From: Patescibacteria group bacterium
Lineage (GTDB): Bacteria; Patescibacteria; Microgenomatia; UBA12405
Assembly (NCBI GenBank): GCA_023380755.1
Contig: JAMCSD010000006.1
Span: 139,821 to 203,820, forward strand
DNA: 64,000 nt
Direction of reading: 5' to 3'
Positions 1-8,680 of this stretch are shown here, piece after piece. How positions within the stretch are numbered: the first letter of the stretch is position 1; each line of letters opens with the position of its first letter. The notes beneath the pieces were generated by a model. That model searched no databases and was not told where the DNA came from. It saw only the letters and a program-made list of their open reading frames with translations. A program made the translations under genes and the position numbers.

Positions 1-2
1 TC

Positions 3-416
3 ACCATGGGGATCTTTGTGGTCCTGTTGTCTTTGGGCACCGTTTCCCTAATTAATGCCCAGCACATTGCTTCCTTGGACACCGTCACCAATACCCTGAT
101 TACCGATCTTAAACAGCAGCAACTGAAAGCCATGGTCGGGGATACCGAAGGGCGTTTTTCCCGCAGTTCTTATGGCATTCATTTCGATACTGGTGATTAT
201 GTCCTGTTTCACGGCACTTATAATTCCAGTGACCCGACCAATTTTACCGTTCCCCTCGTGGGTTCCTTATCTTTTGCTTCCGCCGGTGAGGTCAGCTTTT
301 CCCAGGGCAGCGGCCAGGTCACCGGCTTGTCCGTTATCACCTTGTCCGATTCTACCAACGGCCGGCAAAAAGTTATTAATTTAAATTCCTATGGCGTCGT
401 TACCTCCCTCCACTAA
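3..416 (+). CDS. Minor pseudopilin, FimT/GspH-like (5' end outside window)
   Basis: The frame is open to the left edge, and the first visible residues are the hydrophobic part of a type IV prepilin N-terminal helix (TMGIFVVLLSL), so the leader peptide and conserved Glu lie upstream. After the helix comes a beta-rich globular domain of about 100 residues, as in GspH/FimT minor pilins that prime pilus assembly. It overlaps the next pilin-like gene by 26 bases, which indicates one operon. The ATG at position 6 is internal and is not the true start. The family call rests on the helix and the operon; the globular part has no diagnostic motif. Confidence 0.7.
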   Translation, partial: TMGIFVVLLSLGTVSLINAQHIASLDTVTNTLITDLKQQQLKAMVGDTEGRFSRSSYGIHFDTGDYVLFHGTYNSSDPTNFTVPLVGSLSFASAGEVSFSQGSGQVTGLSVITLSDSTNGRQKVINLNSYGVVTSLH

Positions 417-2373
417 CCGCGGCCAATCGATCGTCGATCTCGTTATCGCCATGGGTTTGTGTGCCGTTTTATTGCCGGCCCTGATTACCGGCCTGGTCGC
501 TTCCCGTAACGGCAAAGCCCAGCAGCAGCAGCGCGACGAAGCCACCACTCTTCTTAAGGAAGCCGAGGAAGCCGTCCGCAGTATCAAAGAAAAAAGCTGG
601 GACGATCTCGTCCCCATCGGCTCGACCTTGCACTTAGCCCGTGCCGGCACCGGCTGGAGCTTAGCGGCTTCGCCGGAAACTATTAACGGTTTTACCCGTT
701 CGATTACCATTCATAATGTTTATCGGGACTCTAATTTCAATATCATTGGCACCGGCACCAGCGACCAAATTGATCCCTCCACCAAAGAAGTCGCCATTAC
801 TGTTTCCTGGTCTCAGCCCATTCCCGCCACCTCTCATACTGATTTCTACCTTACCCGTTACTTAGGCAATAAATATTATGAAGATACATCTGTCGCCGAT
901 TTTAACGCCGTTGGCACCACTCAGACCAACGTCCAGGTCACAAATATATTAGGCGGCGAAGTTATCTTAGGACCTGGTAATCTGAATGCTGATTGGTGTC
1001 AACCTAATTTAACCGTAACCACCGTCGATTTACCCAAAAACGGAGTAGCTAATGCTATCTCGGCTATTCCCGCCAACGGGTCCAATCCGGCCTATGCCTT
1101 TGCTGGCACCGGCGATAACGCTAGCGGCGTTTCCTTTGCGAAAGTTAATATTACTGATACTAATCCTCCTCAAGCTTCCATTCCCAATCCGGGCACTTTT
1201 GATGGTTTTAAAACCAATGCTGTCTTTGGAGAAGCTAATTACGCCTACCTTGGGACTGATAACAATTCCAAAGAAATTGAAATAATCAATTTACAGACAA
1301 ATCCCTATTCTGAAGCCGGCTATTTTAACGCTCCCGGTAATGGCAATGGTAACGCTATTTATGTTGCTAATAATATCGGTTATATGGCCAGTGGAAATAA
1401 ATTTTATACCTTCGATCTCAGTTCCCGGATAGGTAATCGGGGTAATCCGCTAAACAATGGTCATGTCACTACTTTGGCCGGCACCGCCACTAAGATCAGA
1501 GTCATTAACTACCGAGCATATATTTCGGAAAATAGTACCTCACGACAAATGGAAATTATTGATGTTTCCAATCCTGCCAATCCTTCCGTTATCGGTCAAG
1601 CAGTCAGCTTAAACGATCAAGGAGCTACCGATATTTTTATCAACGATACCGAAACTCGCGCCTATCTGGTAACTTCAGCCTCTTCCACCAAAAATGATCT
1701 TTTTGTCCTCGACATTTCCACCCATACCGGAAACCGGCCTGTTCTTACCAGTTACAACACCAACGGTATGAGCCCAAAAGGTGTCATCGAAGTCATGAAT
1801 GACCAACGATTAATTGCCGTTGGCATTGGCGGTACGGAGTATCAAGTTTATTCTTATAACGATTCCACCCACACCATTAGTCTATGTGGCCCCGGAGTTA
1901 ATGTTGATAGTGGTATTAATGGGGTTGCCGCTGTCACCCAACCTTCAGGTAATGTGTACTCCTACATCATTACCGGAGATGCCACAGCTGAATTGAAAAT
2001 TATTGCTGGTGGTCCCGGCGGGAGTACTCTTTACGCCACCATAGGTTATTTTTATTCTCGACCCTTCGATTCTACTAACCCCGTAGTCTACAACCGTTTC
2101 TTTGCCAATACCGATACGCCTACTGGCACCACCATTACTTTTAAGCTTGCCGCTGCTCCGCCGGGAAGTAGTGGTTGTAGCAATGCCAATTATCAATTTG
2201 TTGGACCCGATCTTAGCATCAATACTACCTATCCCGGCAGTAGTTTTATTCCCTGGAGTAACGGCCCCAATTTCTACAATCCTGCCCGTTGTTTTAGATA
2301 CGAAGCCATTCTTTCCGGTGATGGCACCCACACCCCCACCCTTTACGATTTTACGGTTAACTACTCTCCATGA
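391..2373 (+). CDS. Pilin-like protein fused to an LVIVD-type beta-propeller
   Basis: The N-terminus carries a short leader ending in Gly followed by QSIVDLVIAMG, a class III prepilin cleavage site with Asp instead of the usual Glu at +5, then a hydrophobic helix. Residues about 45-170 resemble a PilV/GspI-type pilin domain. The remaining 450 or so residues contain repeats such as MEIIDVSNPANPSVIG and DLFVLDIST, typical of LVIVD/Kelch-like beta-propellers. It overlaps both neighbours. The arrangement suggests a minor pilin that displays a large adhesive or ligand-binding head at the pilus tip, by analogy with PilY1. At 660 residues it is far longer than ordinary minor pilins. Confidence 0.72.
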   Translation: MASLPPSTNRGQSIVDLVIAMGLCAVLLPALITGLVASRNGKAQQQQRDEATTLLKEAEEAVRSIKEKSWDDLVPIGSTLHLARAGTGWSLAASPETINGFTRSITIHNVYRDSNFNIIGTGTSDQIDPSTKEVAITVSWSQPIPATSHTDFYLTRYLGNKYYEDTSVADFNAVGTTQTNVQVTNILGGEVILGPGNLNADWCQPNLTVTTVDLPKNGVANAISAIPANGSNPAYAFAGTGDNASGVSFAKVNITDTNPPQASIPNPGTFDGFKTNAVFGEANYAYLGTDNNSKEIEIINLQTNPYSEAGYFNAPGNGNGNAIYVANNIGYMASGNKFYTFDLSSRIGNRGNPLNNGHVTTLAGTATKIRVINYRAYISENSTSRQMEIIDVSNPANPSVIGQAVSLNDQGATDIFINDTETRAYLVTSASSTKNDLFVLDISTHTGNRPVLTSYNTNGMSPKGVIEVMNDQRLIAVGIGGTEYQVYSYNDSTHTISLCGPGVNVDSGINGVAAVTQPSGNVYSYIITGDATAELKIIAGGPGGSTLYATIGYFYSRPFDSTNPVVYNRFFANTDTPTGTTITFKLAAAPPGSSGCSNANYQFVGPDLSINTTYPGSSFIPWSNGPNFYNPARCFRYEAILSGDGTHTPTLYDFTVNYSP

Positions 2374-2873
2374 AAAAATTAACCCTCGGCTTTACTCTTA
2401 CCGAAATGATGGTCTATATCGGCCTCTTTTCCATCTTTTTGCTGGTCTTAACTGAAATTTTTGTTTCCATTCTTGACGTCCAAAAGGAATCCGAAGCCCT
2501 ATCCAGTGTTGAGCAGGACAGCCGTTTTATTGTTGCCCGGTTAATTTACGACATCCAGCGCGCCCATAGCATTGATTTACCTTCCACTTTGGGTAGCCAA
2601 GGTTCCACCCTCTCCTTAACCATCAACTCAACCACTAATACTTATGCCCTCAATGGAGACAATATCGCCGTCACCATCGGCGGTACGGCCACTCAATTTA
2701 ATAGTTTTGATACTACCGTTTCCAATCTGCTCTTTCAGCATCTTGGCAATCCCGGCGGCAAGCTTGATTCTGTTGAAGTGTCATTTACCGTTACCAGCCG
2801 CACCGTCCGCCCTTCCGGTCCGGAAATTAAAAATGTCGATACTGTCATTAATTTACGACCTAACTCTTCATGA
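2370..2873 (+). CDS. Minor pseudopilin, PilW/GspJ-like
   Basis: It begins MKKLTLGFTLTEMMVYIG: a short basic leader, cleavage after Gly, and Glu at +5 of the mature helix, the full prepilin peptidase and N-methylation signature. The 167-residue length and position in the cluster fit a GspJ/PilW minor pilin. The ATG overlaps the TGA of the preceding gene by four bases, implying translational coupling. A conserved stretch (SVEQDSRFIVARLIYDIQRA) is typical of GspJ/PilW proteins just after the helix. It should be membrane-anchored until assembled into the pilus. Confidence 0.8.
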   Translation: MKKLTLGFTLTEMMVYIGLFSIFLLVLTEIFVSILDVQKESEALSSVEQDSRFIVARLIYDIQRAHSIDLPSTLGSQGSTLSLTINSTTNTYALNGDNIAVTIGGTATQFNSFDTTVSNLLFQHLGNPGGKLDSVEVSFTVTSRTVRPSGPEIKNVDTVINLRPNSS

Positions 2874-3244
2874 AAAAATTAACCACCGGCTCTGCCACCG
2901 TCACCCTCATCATTTTTATTGCCATTGCCTCCATTATTACCACTGCCGCCATCACCACCATTGCCGTCAACTCCTTGGCCGCCTCCCGCTTCGAAGAGGG
3001 GAATGTCGCTTCCTTTGTGGCCGAATCGGGCATTGAAGAAGGTTTAATCCGCTTTTTGCGCGACCCCCTAAATTACACCGGTGAAACCCTGACGACTTCC
3101 GATGGCCAAGCCCAAATCACCGTTTCCGCCGATAAAACCACCCTGACCTCCACCGGCACTGCCGGTAATTACGTCCGGACCATTCAAGTCCAGCTTAATT
3201 ATTCCGATAATTTAACTCTCTCCTCATGGCACGAAATCTATTAA
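2870..3244 (+). CDS. PilX/GspK-like minor pilin component
   Basis: This 124-residue protein starts MKKLTTGSATVTLIIFIAI, a prepilin-like helix lacking the usual Glu at +5. Such PilX-type proteins commonly keep the helix but degenerate at the cleavage site. The segment ASFVAESGIEEGLIRFLRD matches the helix seen in PilX N-terminal domains, where newly extracted pilins often carry an AESG(I/V)EE motif. It overlaps its upstream neighbour by four bases and the downstream gene by 19, so it belongs to the same operon. It probably helps initiate pilus assembly. Confidence 0.7.
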   Translation: MKKLTTGSATVTLIIFIAIASIITTAAITTIAVNSLAASRFEEGNVASFVAESGIEEGLIRFLRDPLNYTGETLTTSDGQAQITVSADKTTLTSTGTAGNYVRTIQVQLNYSDNLTLSSWHEIY

Positions 3245-4281
3245 AGTTCTCCCCTAAAATAGCCGTTCTCGTGGTTCAAAAAAACGGTCTTGGCTATTAC
3301 GATGACTCTCGCGAATTAAATTTTAAGTTTCCTGCGGGGGCTGTGGTTGACCAAGAAATTGTTGACCCTCTCCAATTTACTGCCACGCTTCAACAATTTA
3401 TTCACGACCATCATCTTGAGCCCCACACCCTCTTATTGGTTCTAGATAAATCCTATTGTTTTTCCAAAATCTTTACCGCCGCCCCCGCCGCCGAAGCGGT
3501 TAACGAATTCTTGGCTAACATTCCTTTTTCATCCCTATCCTCGCTTCTTGCCCCGGTCGACAACCGCACCTATCTTTTGGCCGTCAATAAAGATCTTTAT
3601 GAAACCATCAAAAACGTTTTTCATCAGTCGAAATTTAAAATCACCCTGGTTCTCCCGAGTCTGGCCCTCGAGACTGCCAATTTAACCATCAAAAAACAGC
3701 TGACCCCTCATGCTCTTAAAGAAATTTCCCAAAAACAAAAAATCCTTAAAACCTTTAATTTTCTGGGAAGCCGCTCCCCATCCTATTCCTTTAGTGCCGC
3801 CTTTAAGCGTCTCCAAAACCATTCTTCCCGCAACTTATTTATTTTGCTTCCCGTCTTTTTATTTTTAGTCATTATTTTAGGTGGCCTTTTATGGCTTCGC
3901 TCTCATCCGTCGGTTCGTTTAGTCCGCTCCGGCATTACTAATATTCACCCGATCCCGACTAAGGCAGTTACTCCCACTATCCGCCCTTATTCTTTAGAAA
4001 GTACCACCATCAAAATTATTACCGCCGCCAACCGGCCTTCTAAAAATGCCGACAAGCTCAAAGATAATCTCGCCTCCCTGGGCTTTAAAAATGTTGTCCT
4101 TAGCTCTACTACTGCTCCCAATACTTCCGCCAAAACCATTCTTTCATTTTCTCTTCGCTATCCTGCTGATCTTAAAGATAAGATTACATCAAGTACCAAT
4201 AAGTTATTTATAGATACAATTATTCAAGACGATAATAACCTGGCTGCAGATGTCGTAATCACGGTGGGACAGAGTAATTAA
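3226..4281 (+). CDS. Pilus-cluster membrane protein with LytR_C-like domain
   Basis: This 351-residue protein has an N-terminal region of about 190 residues, a single transmembrane helix near residues 205-225 (LFILLPVFLFLVIILGGLLW) and an extracytoplasmic C-terminal domain of about 90 residues beginning TIKIITAANRPSKNADKLKDN. That domain resembles the LytR/CpsA/Psr C-terminal domain. Position in the pilus operon suggests a PilM/PilN-like scaffold linking cytoplasmic and outer parts, but no actin-like ATPase motif is evident, so this role is inferred. It overlaps the preceding gene by 19 bases and closes the operon. Confidence 0.55.
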   Translation: MARNLLKFSPKIAVLVVQKNGLGYYDDSRELNFKFPAGAVVDQEIVDPLQFTATLQQFIHDHHLEPHTLLLVLDKSYCFSKIFTAAPAAEAVNEFLANIPFSSLSSLLAPVDNRTYLLAVNKDLYETIKNVFHQSKFKITLVLPSLALETANLTIKKQLTPHALKEISQKQKILKTFNFLGSRSPSYSFSAAFKRLQNHSSRNLFILLPVFLFLVIILGGLLWLRSHPSVRLVRSGITNIHPIPTKAVTPTIRPYSLESTTIKIITAANRPSKNADKLKDNLASLGFKNVVLSSTTAPNTSAKTILSFSLRYPADLKDKITSSTNKLFIDTIIQDDNNLAADVVITVGQSN

Positions 4282-4302
4282 AAGAATAAGCGGTAATTTA
4301 AA

Positions 4303-4331
4303 TTGACAGAATAATTTATTGTATGTTATCG
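4303..4331 (+). promoter_or_regulatory. Possible promoter of the major pilin gene
   Basis: A consensus TTGACA lies at 4303-4308. The region 16-17 bases downstream (around 4325-4331, GTTATCG) could serve as a weak -10, leaving a leader of about 30 bases that is A-rich just before the ATG at 4367. A separate promoter would allow the major-type pilin to be expressed above the minor pilin operon. The -10 match is poor. Confidence 0.35.
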
Positions 4332-4366
4332 TGGACTTGGATTGTTAAATATTAATAAAAAAAATT

Positions 4367-4822
4367 ATGAGCTTATCCAAGCTTCAGTCAAAATCCTCCC
4401 AGGGTTTCACCCTCATCGAATTAGTCGTTGTCATTGGTATTTTGGCCGTCCTTTTAACCATCGTCTTAGTCGCGGTTAACCCCAGCAAACAATTCCAAGC
4501 TGCTGATGACACTAAACGACGTAGTGATGTCAACGCTATTCTAAATGCTATTTCACAATATTCTGCCGATCATCACGGATTATTACCATCCGGTATTGGT
4601 GACTCTGCTGCTGAAATCGGCACCCTTACTAACCTTTGTTCTGATTTGATTACTTCTCCTGGCAACTATATTCCCGCTCTACCAGTTGACCCCACTCTTT
4701 CCACCGGACCTATTACCACTTGCACCGGCTCTTTCACGACCGATTATAGTGCCATGCATGATTCAAGTGGACGTGTAACTGTGGCTTCAATCTTAAACTC
4801 AGATATTTCTGTAATGCGCTAA
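4367..4822 (+). CDS. Type IV major-type pilin
   Basis: The sequence SSQGFTLIELVVVIGILAVL is a textbook prepilin signature: cleavage after Gly, Phe at +1, Glu at +5. The mature protein of about 138 residues has the long N-terminal helix, a segment typical of major pilins (NPSKQFQAADDTKRRSDVNAI), and two Cys residues near the C-terminus that could form the D-region disulfide. It has its own likely promoter and is followed directly by a strong terminator. This is probably the structural pilin or a pseudopilin made in quantity. Confidence 0.85.
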   Translation: MSLSKLQSKSSQGFTLIELVVVIGILAVLLTIVLVAVNPSKQFQAADDTKRRSDVNAILNAISQYSADHHGLLPSGIGDSAAEIGTLTNLCSDLITSPGNYIPALPVDPTLSTGPITTCTGSFTTDYSAMHDSSGRVTVASILNSDISVMR

Positions 4823-4839
4823 TTTTTCTCGAACTTTTA

Positions 4840-4870
4840 ACATCCCCCGCCGCGGCGGGGGTGTTTTTTT
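4840..4870 (+). terminator. Intrinsic terminator after the pilin gene
   Basis: An 18-base perfect GC palindrome at 4844-4861, extended by further pairing on both sides, is followed by a run of eight T. It sits 20 bases after the pilin stop codon and ends the pilus region. Confidence 0.9.
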
Positions 4871-4904
4871 TGACATCAACTCTACAATCTGTCATCATAC
4901 CCCC

Positions 4905-5135
4905 ATGAATAAAACACTCCTTATCGTCCTCTCGGTTGTCGCTGGTTTACTTTGTCTCGTCCTCGCCTTTATTTATTTCACCACTCCCGCTGCCGCCTTG
5001 CCCCACTTTTTGCCTGGCTTTAACGCCGCCTTAACTAAAGTCCATCATTACAAACATGGGTTAGGTGCGCTTATTTTAGGCTTGGGTTGTTTTGTTTTTG
5101 CCTGGTTCCAAAGCGGCCAAAAATCAGCCAAGTAA
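4905..5135 (+). CDS. Small two-helix membrane protein, unknown function
   Basis: This 76-residue protein has two hydrophobic segments (about residues 4-27 and 50-68) joined by a short loop containing ALPHFLPGF and a His-rich patch (KVHHYKHG). No family is recognised. It follows the pilin terminator and converges with uppP, overlapping the latter's 3' end by 12 bases. The short size is normal for two-helix inner-membrane proteins. Codon use and the ATG 35 bases after the terminator support it being real, but function is open. Confidence 0.6.
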   Translation: MNKTLLIVLSVVAGLLCLVLAFIYFTTPAAALPHFLPGFNAALTKVHHYKHGLGALILGLGCFVFAWFQSGQKSAK

Positions 5136-5975
5136 TAAAATTACACTGGTCACTATTCCCGCGGCCAAGCAGTAAATCGCGAAAGGTTTTAAGGTATCGT
5201 TTTTAAAGTATTTTTCCAAAAATCGCACCGAGAAAAAAGCCGCTACAGCTGCCGCTAATGCCCCGGCCACCGTCGGCCCTAATATCGCCTGGCCGTTGGG
5301 GGTAGCGAGCTCCGGAATTTTCAAGAGCGACGCTGCTCCGATTACCGGGGTTGCTAGCAGAAAAGAAAACCGTGCCGCATCTTCGTGCGACAGTCCGGTT
5401 AATAACCCCCCGGTGATCGTTGACCCCGTTCGGGAAAAACCGGGCAAAAGGGCCAAGCATTGTAAGCCCCCCACCTTTAATGATTGCCCCCAGCTTAGTT
5501 TGGCAATTCGCTTGTCGCTGTCACCCGTCGTCTGGGCTACCGCTCTCCGTCGCAAAATTTCCGCCCCATACAGCATCACTCCGTTAAGTACCAGGAATCC
5601 CGCCGCTAATTGGGCTGAGGCAAAAATTTTTTTAAAAGTTTCTTCAAACAGCAAACCCATAATTCCCGCCGGAATGGTCCCTACGACCAGCAGCCAGCCC
5701 AGTTTGGCATCACTGTCTTTTATTTCCCGCTCCTTTAAGGACCTTAAGAGTCCCTTAATAATCCGCCACCAGTCTTTCCAAAAAAATAAGAAGAGGACTA
5801 AGGCTGTCGCGGTGTGAGTAGCCACTAAGAATGTCAAAAACATCGGGTTGCTTTCCTTCATCTGCCAATTTAAAAACCGTTCCAAAATGACGCTGTGCCC
5901 CAGGCTCGAGATGGGAAACAATTCGGTAATACCCTGAAGTGCCCCAATAAGTATCGCTTGAGCGTATGAAAACAT
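5124..5975 (-). CDS. uppP: Undecaprenyl-diphosphatase UppP/BacA
   Basis: This 283-residue polytopic membrane protein begins with the family signature ALQGITELFPISSLGHSV, containing the catalytic Glu and the Ser/His-bearing loop, and later has the second signature GFSRTGSTI. UppP removes a phosphate from undecaprenyl diphosphate on the outer face of the membrane, regenerating the lipid carrier for cell-wall and glycan synthesis. Together with the PAP2 phosphatase (22981) and DgkA-type kinase (23712) it forms a carrier recycling set. It is divergent from the MGMT-family gene, with a -10 box eight bases before its ATG. Confidence 0.93.
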   Translation of the reverse strand: MFSYAQAILIGALQGITELFPISSLGHSVILERFLNWQMKESNPMFLTFLVATHTATALVLFLFFWKDWWRIIKGLLRSLKEREIKDSDAKLGWLLVVGTIPAGIMGLLFEETFKKIFASAQLAAGFLVLNGVMLYGAEILRRRAVAQTTGDSDKRIAKLSWGQSLKVGGLQCLALLPGFSRTGSTITGGLLTGLSHEDAARFSFLLATPVIGAASLLKIPELATPNGQAILGPTVAGALAAAVAAFFSVRFLEKYFKNDTLKPFAIYCLAAGIVTSVILLLG

Positions 5976-5983
5976 CTAGTCTG

Positions 5984-6006
5984 AGTATAGGGCACGGCGG
6001 TAAAAT
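5984..6006. promoter_or_regulatory. Divergent -10 boxes for uppP and MGMT-family gene
   Basis: The 36-base gap between two divergent start codons contains a minus-strand TATACT (5984-5989, eight bases from the uppP ATG) and a plus-strand TAAAAT (6001-6006, five bases from the ATG at 6012). Spacing predicts leaderless or nearly leaderless mRNAs in both directions. Confidence 0.65.
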
Positions 6007-6011
6007 AATAT

Positions 6012-6329
6012 ATGGCTGAATCTAGTTTCCGGGAGCAGGTTTACGCCCTGGCCCGTCAAATCCCCAAGGGTTTTGTCGCCACCTATGGCCAGCTGGCTGC
6101 CCTGGCCGGCCACCCCCGGGCTGCCCGGGCTGTCGGCTTTTTTATGAAAACCAATCCCGATGCTCCTCGGACTCCCTGCCACCGGGTCGTCGCCAGTGAT
6201 GGCCGTTTAACCGGCTATTCTGGGGCTGGGGGAGTAGCCGCTAAACGCGCCATGCTGCAGTCTGAAGGAGTCGTGTTTAAGGGTAAAAAGGTTGATCTCT
6301 CCGTTTCTTCCTGGCTCAAAAAAACTTAA
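6012..6329 (+). CDS. MGMT-family DNA alkyl transfer/repair protein, single domain
   Basis: This 105-residue protein is essentially the C-terminal DNA-binding and active-site domain of O6-alkylguanine-DNA alkyltransferases. It has the helix-turn-helix region (TYGQLAALAGHPRAARAVG with its Arg finger), the active-site motif TPCHRVV with Cys about 56, and the following LTGYSGAGGVAAKR segment. The catalytic Cys is kept, unlike in alkyltransferase-like ATL proteins where it becomes Trp or Ala. The usual N-terminal domain is missing. It either repairs alkylguanine directly or flags lesions for excision repair. The start lies five bases after a TAAAAT box with no SD. Confidence 0.85.
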   Translation: MAESSFREQVYALARQIPKGFVATYGQLAALAGHPRAARAVGFFMKTNPDAPRTPCHRVVASDGRLTGYSGAGGVAAKRAMLQSEGVVFKGKKVDLSVSSWLKKT

Positions 6330-6335
6330 GCATCG

Positions 6336-7442
6336 TCACTTATACAAATAGAAAAAATCTTTATTATAGCCATTTAAATATTGTCCTTTGCCATCATACA
6401 GCCGGGTCGACAGCGGCTCGCTTAAGTAATTATTACCACCCTGAGAATTAAAAATATTAAATTTTACCCAATAAGGATTAATGTCTAACTGGATGGCATT
6501 CACCGCCCCGGCCATTTTCAGTGCTTCCGCCAAACTGTCGGCATTCAAATTATTTCCCACCGCAAACAGCAGGTTGCCATCTTTGGTCAATCCTAATCCC
6601 GACCGCCAGGTAAAAATACTGGCCGTAATTGTCCGCCCCCACAGTTTCTTATTTTTTGGGTCGAGTACCGCTAATTGTCCATTCAACACCAGAATTGGGC
6701 AATTCTGCCGCACAAACGCTACCCCCGGCCCCAACTCTTGACCTTCATAATCGATAATCTTCAAGTCCCCGTTGTCATAGGCTACCAGCGTTCCTAAATC
6801 TTTTTTCAATGGTAAATAAGTAGTTTCGCCCACTATCATGCCGTAGGCTCCATCCCGGTACTGAAAGCCGCCGTCAAACGCCGCTATCAATCGCCCGTTA
6901 TTCACAATTTCTGCTGGTACCACTCCGGGTCCCGGTTTCCCCACCGGCCCGCCTGGTTCCTTTTTGCCGGCTACCAATCCCAGTCTTAAGGCTTTGATAT
7001 CAATTTGCGCCACGTTGACCAGGGCATAAGGCCGTTCCGGATCTGGCCGCACAAAAGTACTGGCCATTACTGTTTCTTCTGGGAAGAGCTTTAGCGGTCG
7101 GTTTTTCCATACTCCCTCTCCTGACAGGGGAGTCAATGCCGGGTTCACCGCCACCGGATTTAAGTTTAATCGATTCTTATATATGGTGGCTGTTCCTAAG
7201 CTATTATCTTGGGCAGCATTAGTCGCCACGGCATTTTTACTGTAAGCTAACTGTTGGGCCTTATCCGAGGCATTGTAATAATATTTTTCCAAAGTGATGA
7301 CATTATTCGCTCCCAGCAAAGGGCGGAGATAGGCATCGGTAAATTCGGCTGCCGCCGGAGTATCCAATTTTATAAAAGCCACCGCCCCCACTCCCAATAC
7401 TGCCAGGACCGCGACTACCATAATGCTAAGGCGCTTGAGCAT
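6336..7442 (-). CDS. Exported phosphodiester glycosidase (NAGPA)-like protein
   Basis: This 368-residue protein has an N-terminal signal anchor (MLKRLSIMVVAVLAVLGVGAV). The C-terminal half resembles the NAGPA/phosphodiester glycosidase domain: segments such as GGFQYRDGAYGMIVG and PILVLNGQL, then a closing ALKMAGAVNAIQLDINPYW where the conserved Asp lies. It should act outside the membrane on a glycan or phosphodiester-linked sugar. A second member of this family is at 29354-30256. The minus-strand TATAAT sits 11 bases before its ATG in a 42-base divergent gap. Confidence 0.68.
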   Translation of the reverse strand: MLKRLSIMVVAVLAVLGVGAVAFIKLDTPAAAEFTDAYLRPLLGANNVITLEKYYYNASDKAQQLAYSKNAVATNAAQDNSLGTATIYKNRLNLNPVAVNPALTPLSGEGVWKNRPLKLFPEETVMASTFVRPDPERPYALVNVAQIDIKALRLGLVAGKKEPGGPVGKPGPGVVPAEIVNNGRLIAAFDGGFQYRDGAYGMIVGETTYLPLKKDLGTLVAYDNGDLKIIDYEGQELGPGVAFVRQNCPILVLNGQLAVLDPKNKKLWGRTITASIFTWRSGLGLTKDGNLLFAVGNNLNADSLAEALKMAGAVNAIQLDINPYWVKFNIFNSQGGNNYLSEPLSTRLYDGKGQYLNGYNKDFFYLYK

Positions 7443-7484
7443 AAACTTTTCTCATTATAACAATGCTAAACTATTTTGCCATAC
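7443..7484. promoter_or_regulatory. Divergent promoter gap between glycosidase and acyltransferase genes
   Basis: The 42 bases separating the two start codons contain the string TTATAACAA: read on the minus strand it is TATAAT 11 bases before the glycosidase ATG. On the plus strand TATAAC followed by GCTAAACT can serve the acyltransferase gene. There is no room for more than very short leaders. Confidence 0.5.
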
Positions 7485-8660
7485 ATGAAAAAACATGTCC
7501 CCGAAATTGATATCGCTCGGGGGATTTCCATTGCCTTTATTGTCTTTTATCATTACTTTTTAGAACTTTCCCGCTTTCACCTTCGCCCTATTGTAGGCAG
7601 TTTATCCACCAATATTTCCCGCCTCTTCATTCTGCCCTGGTCAATTAAGCTGTCGCTGGTCGTCAACCCTTTAAGCGCCATTTTTAGTTTTGGCTGGGAG
7701 TTTGTCGGCGTCTTCCTTTTCTTAAGTGGCTTTACCCTTTATTACTCCAAAAAAACTTCTCCCCCCTCCACCAACTCTTTTCTAGTTAAACGGCTCCGGT
7801 CGCTAGTTCCGGCTTGGCAGATAGCTATCGCTTTCGCCTTTGTAATTAACCTTATCTTTTCTTGGGTTTTTCGGTCATATATTATCACTGTGCCCTCCAC
7901 TAAGATCGTTGATTACCTCTATCTTCTGCTCTATCCTGTCGTCGTCGATTCTGCTTTCCAGCGTATACCCGGAGTCAATCCTTCTTTGTGGTTTATGTCG
8001 CTCCTGTTTCAATTTTATTTAATTTTTGAAGTCGTATATCTTTTTTGCCAAAAATACGGTATTAAAAAGGTTTTTTGGTTTTCCTTGCTTATCGATATCT
8101 TTTCCCGGGTGATACTGGTTTTTGTTCTTAATGGCATTCCCTCATCGCTCAGTGCCGGAGTTCCCAAAAATTACCAAGCCTTTACGCTTTTCCCGGCTCG
8201 CCTTTTCGAATTTGTTGCCGGCATGTATCTTGCCCAAATCTTTATTGATACTGGCTCCTTTAAAACTCTGACCAAAAAGTATGCCCTTCCCGTTGGGATT
8301 ATTTTTTGGCTTCTGGGCAATATGTGCAACTATTTCGTTGCCGGCTGGGTTCTTTCCGACACCCTCTTAACCATTGGTCTCGTCATCATCGTTTTTAATG
8401 GTTTAGCCCTTTTTAAGGACTTTAAGCACAACACCCTTTTTTCAATCTTAGGAAAAAACTCCATTTGGATTTATTTGCTTCACAACCAACCCATTACCCA
8501 AATTCTGGTTCCCTTAACTTTTCTTATCGGCCAAAGGTTGCCTTTGTCACTCTCCATCATCCTCAGCTTTTTAATTTTGGGCATCATTATCGCTTTCTCC
8601 ACCAAACTTCCTTTTTCTCCCGCTCCATCTAAGACTCTGCTTGTATCACCAACTAAATAA
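7485..8660 (+). CDS. Acyltransferase family 3 (OafA/NodX-like) membrane protein
   Basis: This 391-residue polytopic protein opens with the family motif EIDIARGISIAFIVFYHYF, containing the conserved Arg and the H-bearing first helix, followed by about ten hydrophobic segments and a mid-protein SLWFMSLLFQFYLIF. Family members transfer acetyl or other acyl groups to sugars of surface glycans. The ATG at 7485 is preferred over an in-frame TTG nine bases upstream; neither has an SD. The partner glycan is unknown, but several glycan-active exported proteins lie nearby. Confidence 0.85.
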   Translation: MKKHVPEIDIARGISIAFIVFYHYFLELSRFHLRPIVGSLSTNISRLFILPWSIKLSLVVNPLSAIFSFGWEFVGVFLFLSGFTLYYSKKTSPPSTNSFLVKRLRSLVPAWQIAIAFAFVINLIFSWVFRSYIITVPSTKIVDYLYLLLYPVVVDSAFQRIPGVNPSLWFMSLLFQFYLIFEVVYLFCQKYGIKKVFWFSLLIDIFSRVILVFVLNGIPSSLSAGVPKNYQAFTLFPARLFEFVAGMYLAQIFIDTGSFKTLTKKYALPVGIIFWLLGNMCNYFVAGWVLSDTLLTIGLVIIVFNGLALFKDFKHNTLFSILGKNSIWIYLLHNQPITQILVPLTFLIGQRLPLSLSIILSFLILGIIIAFSTKLPFSPAPSKTLLVSPTK

Positions 8661-8680
8661 GTAGTAGAATAAGTGTTATA

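Noticed and set aside
7476..7484. TTG start for the acyltransferase gene
   Set aside because: The ATG nine bases downstream gives a normal family N-terminus and better distance from the -10-like sequence.
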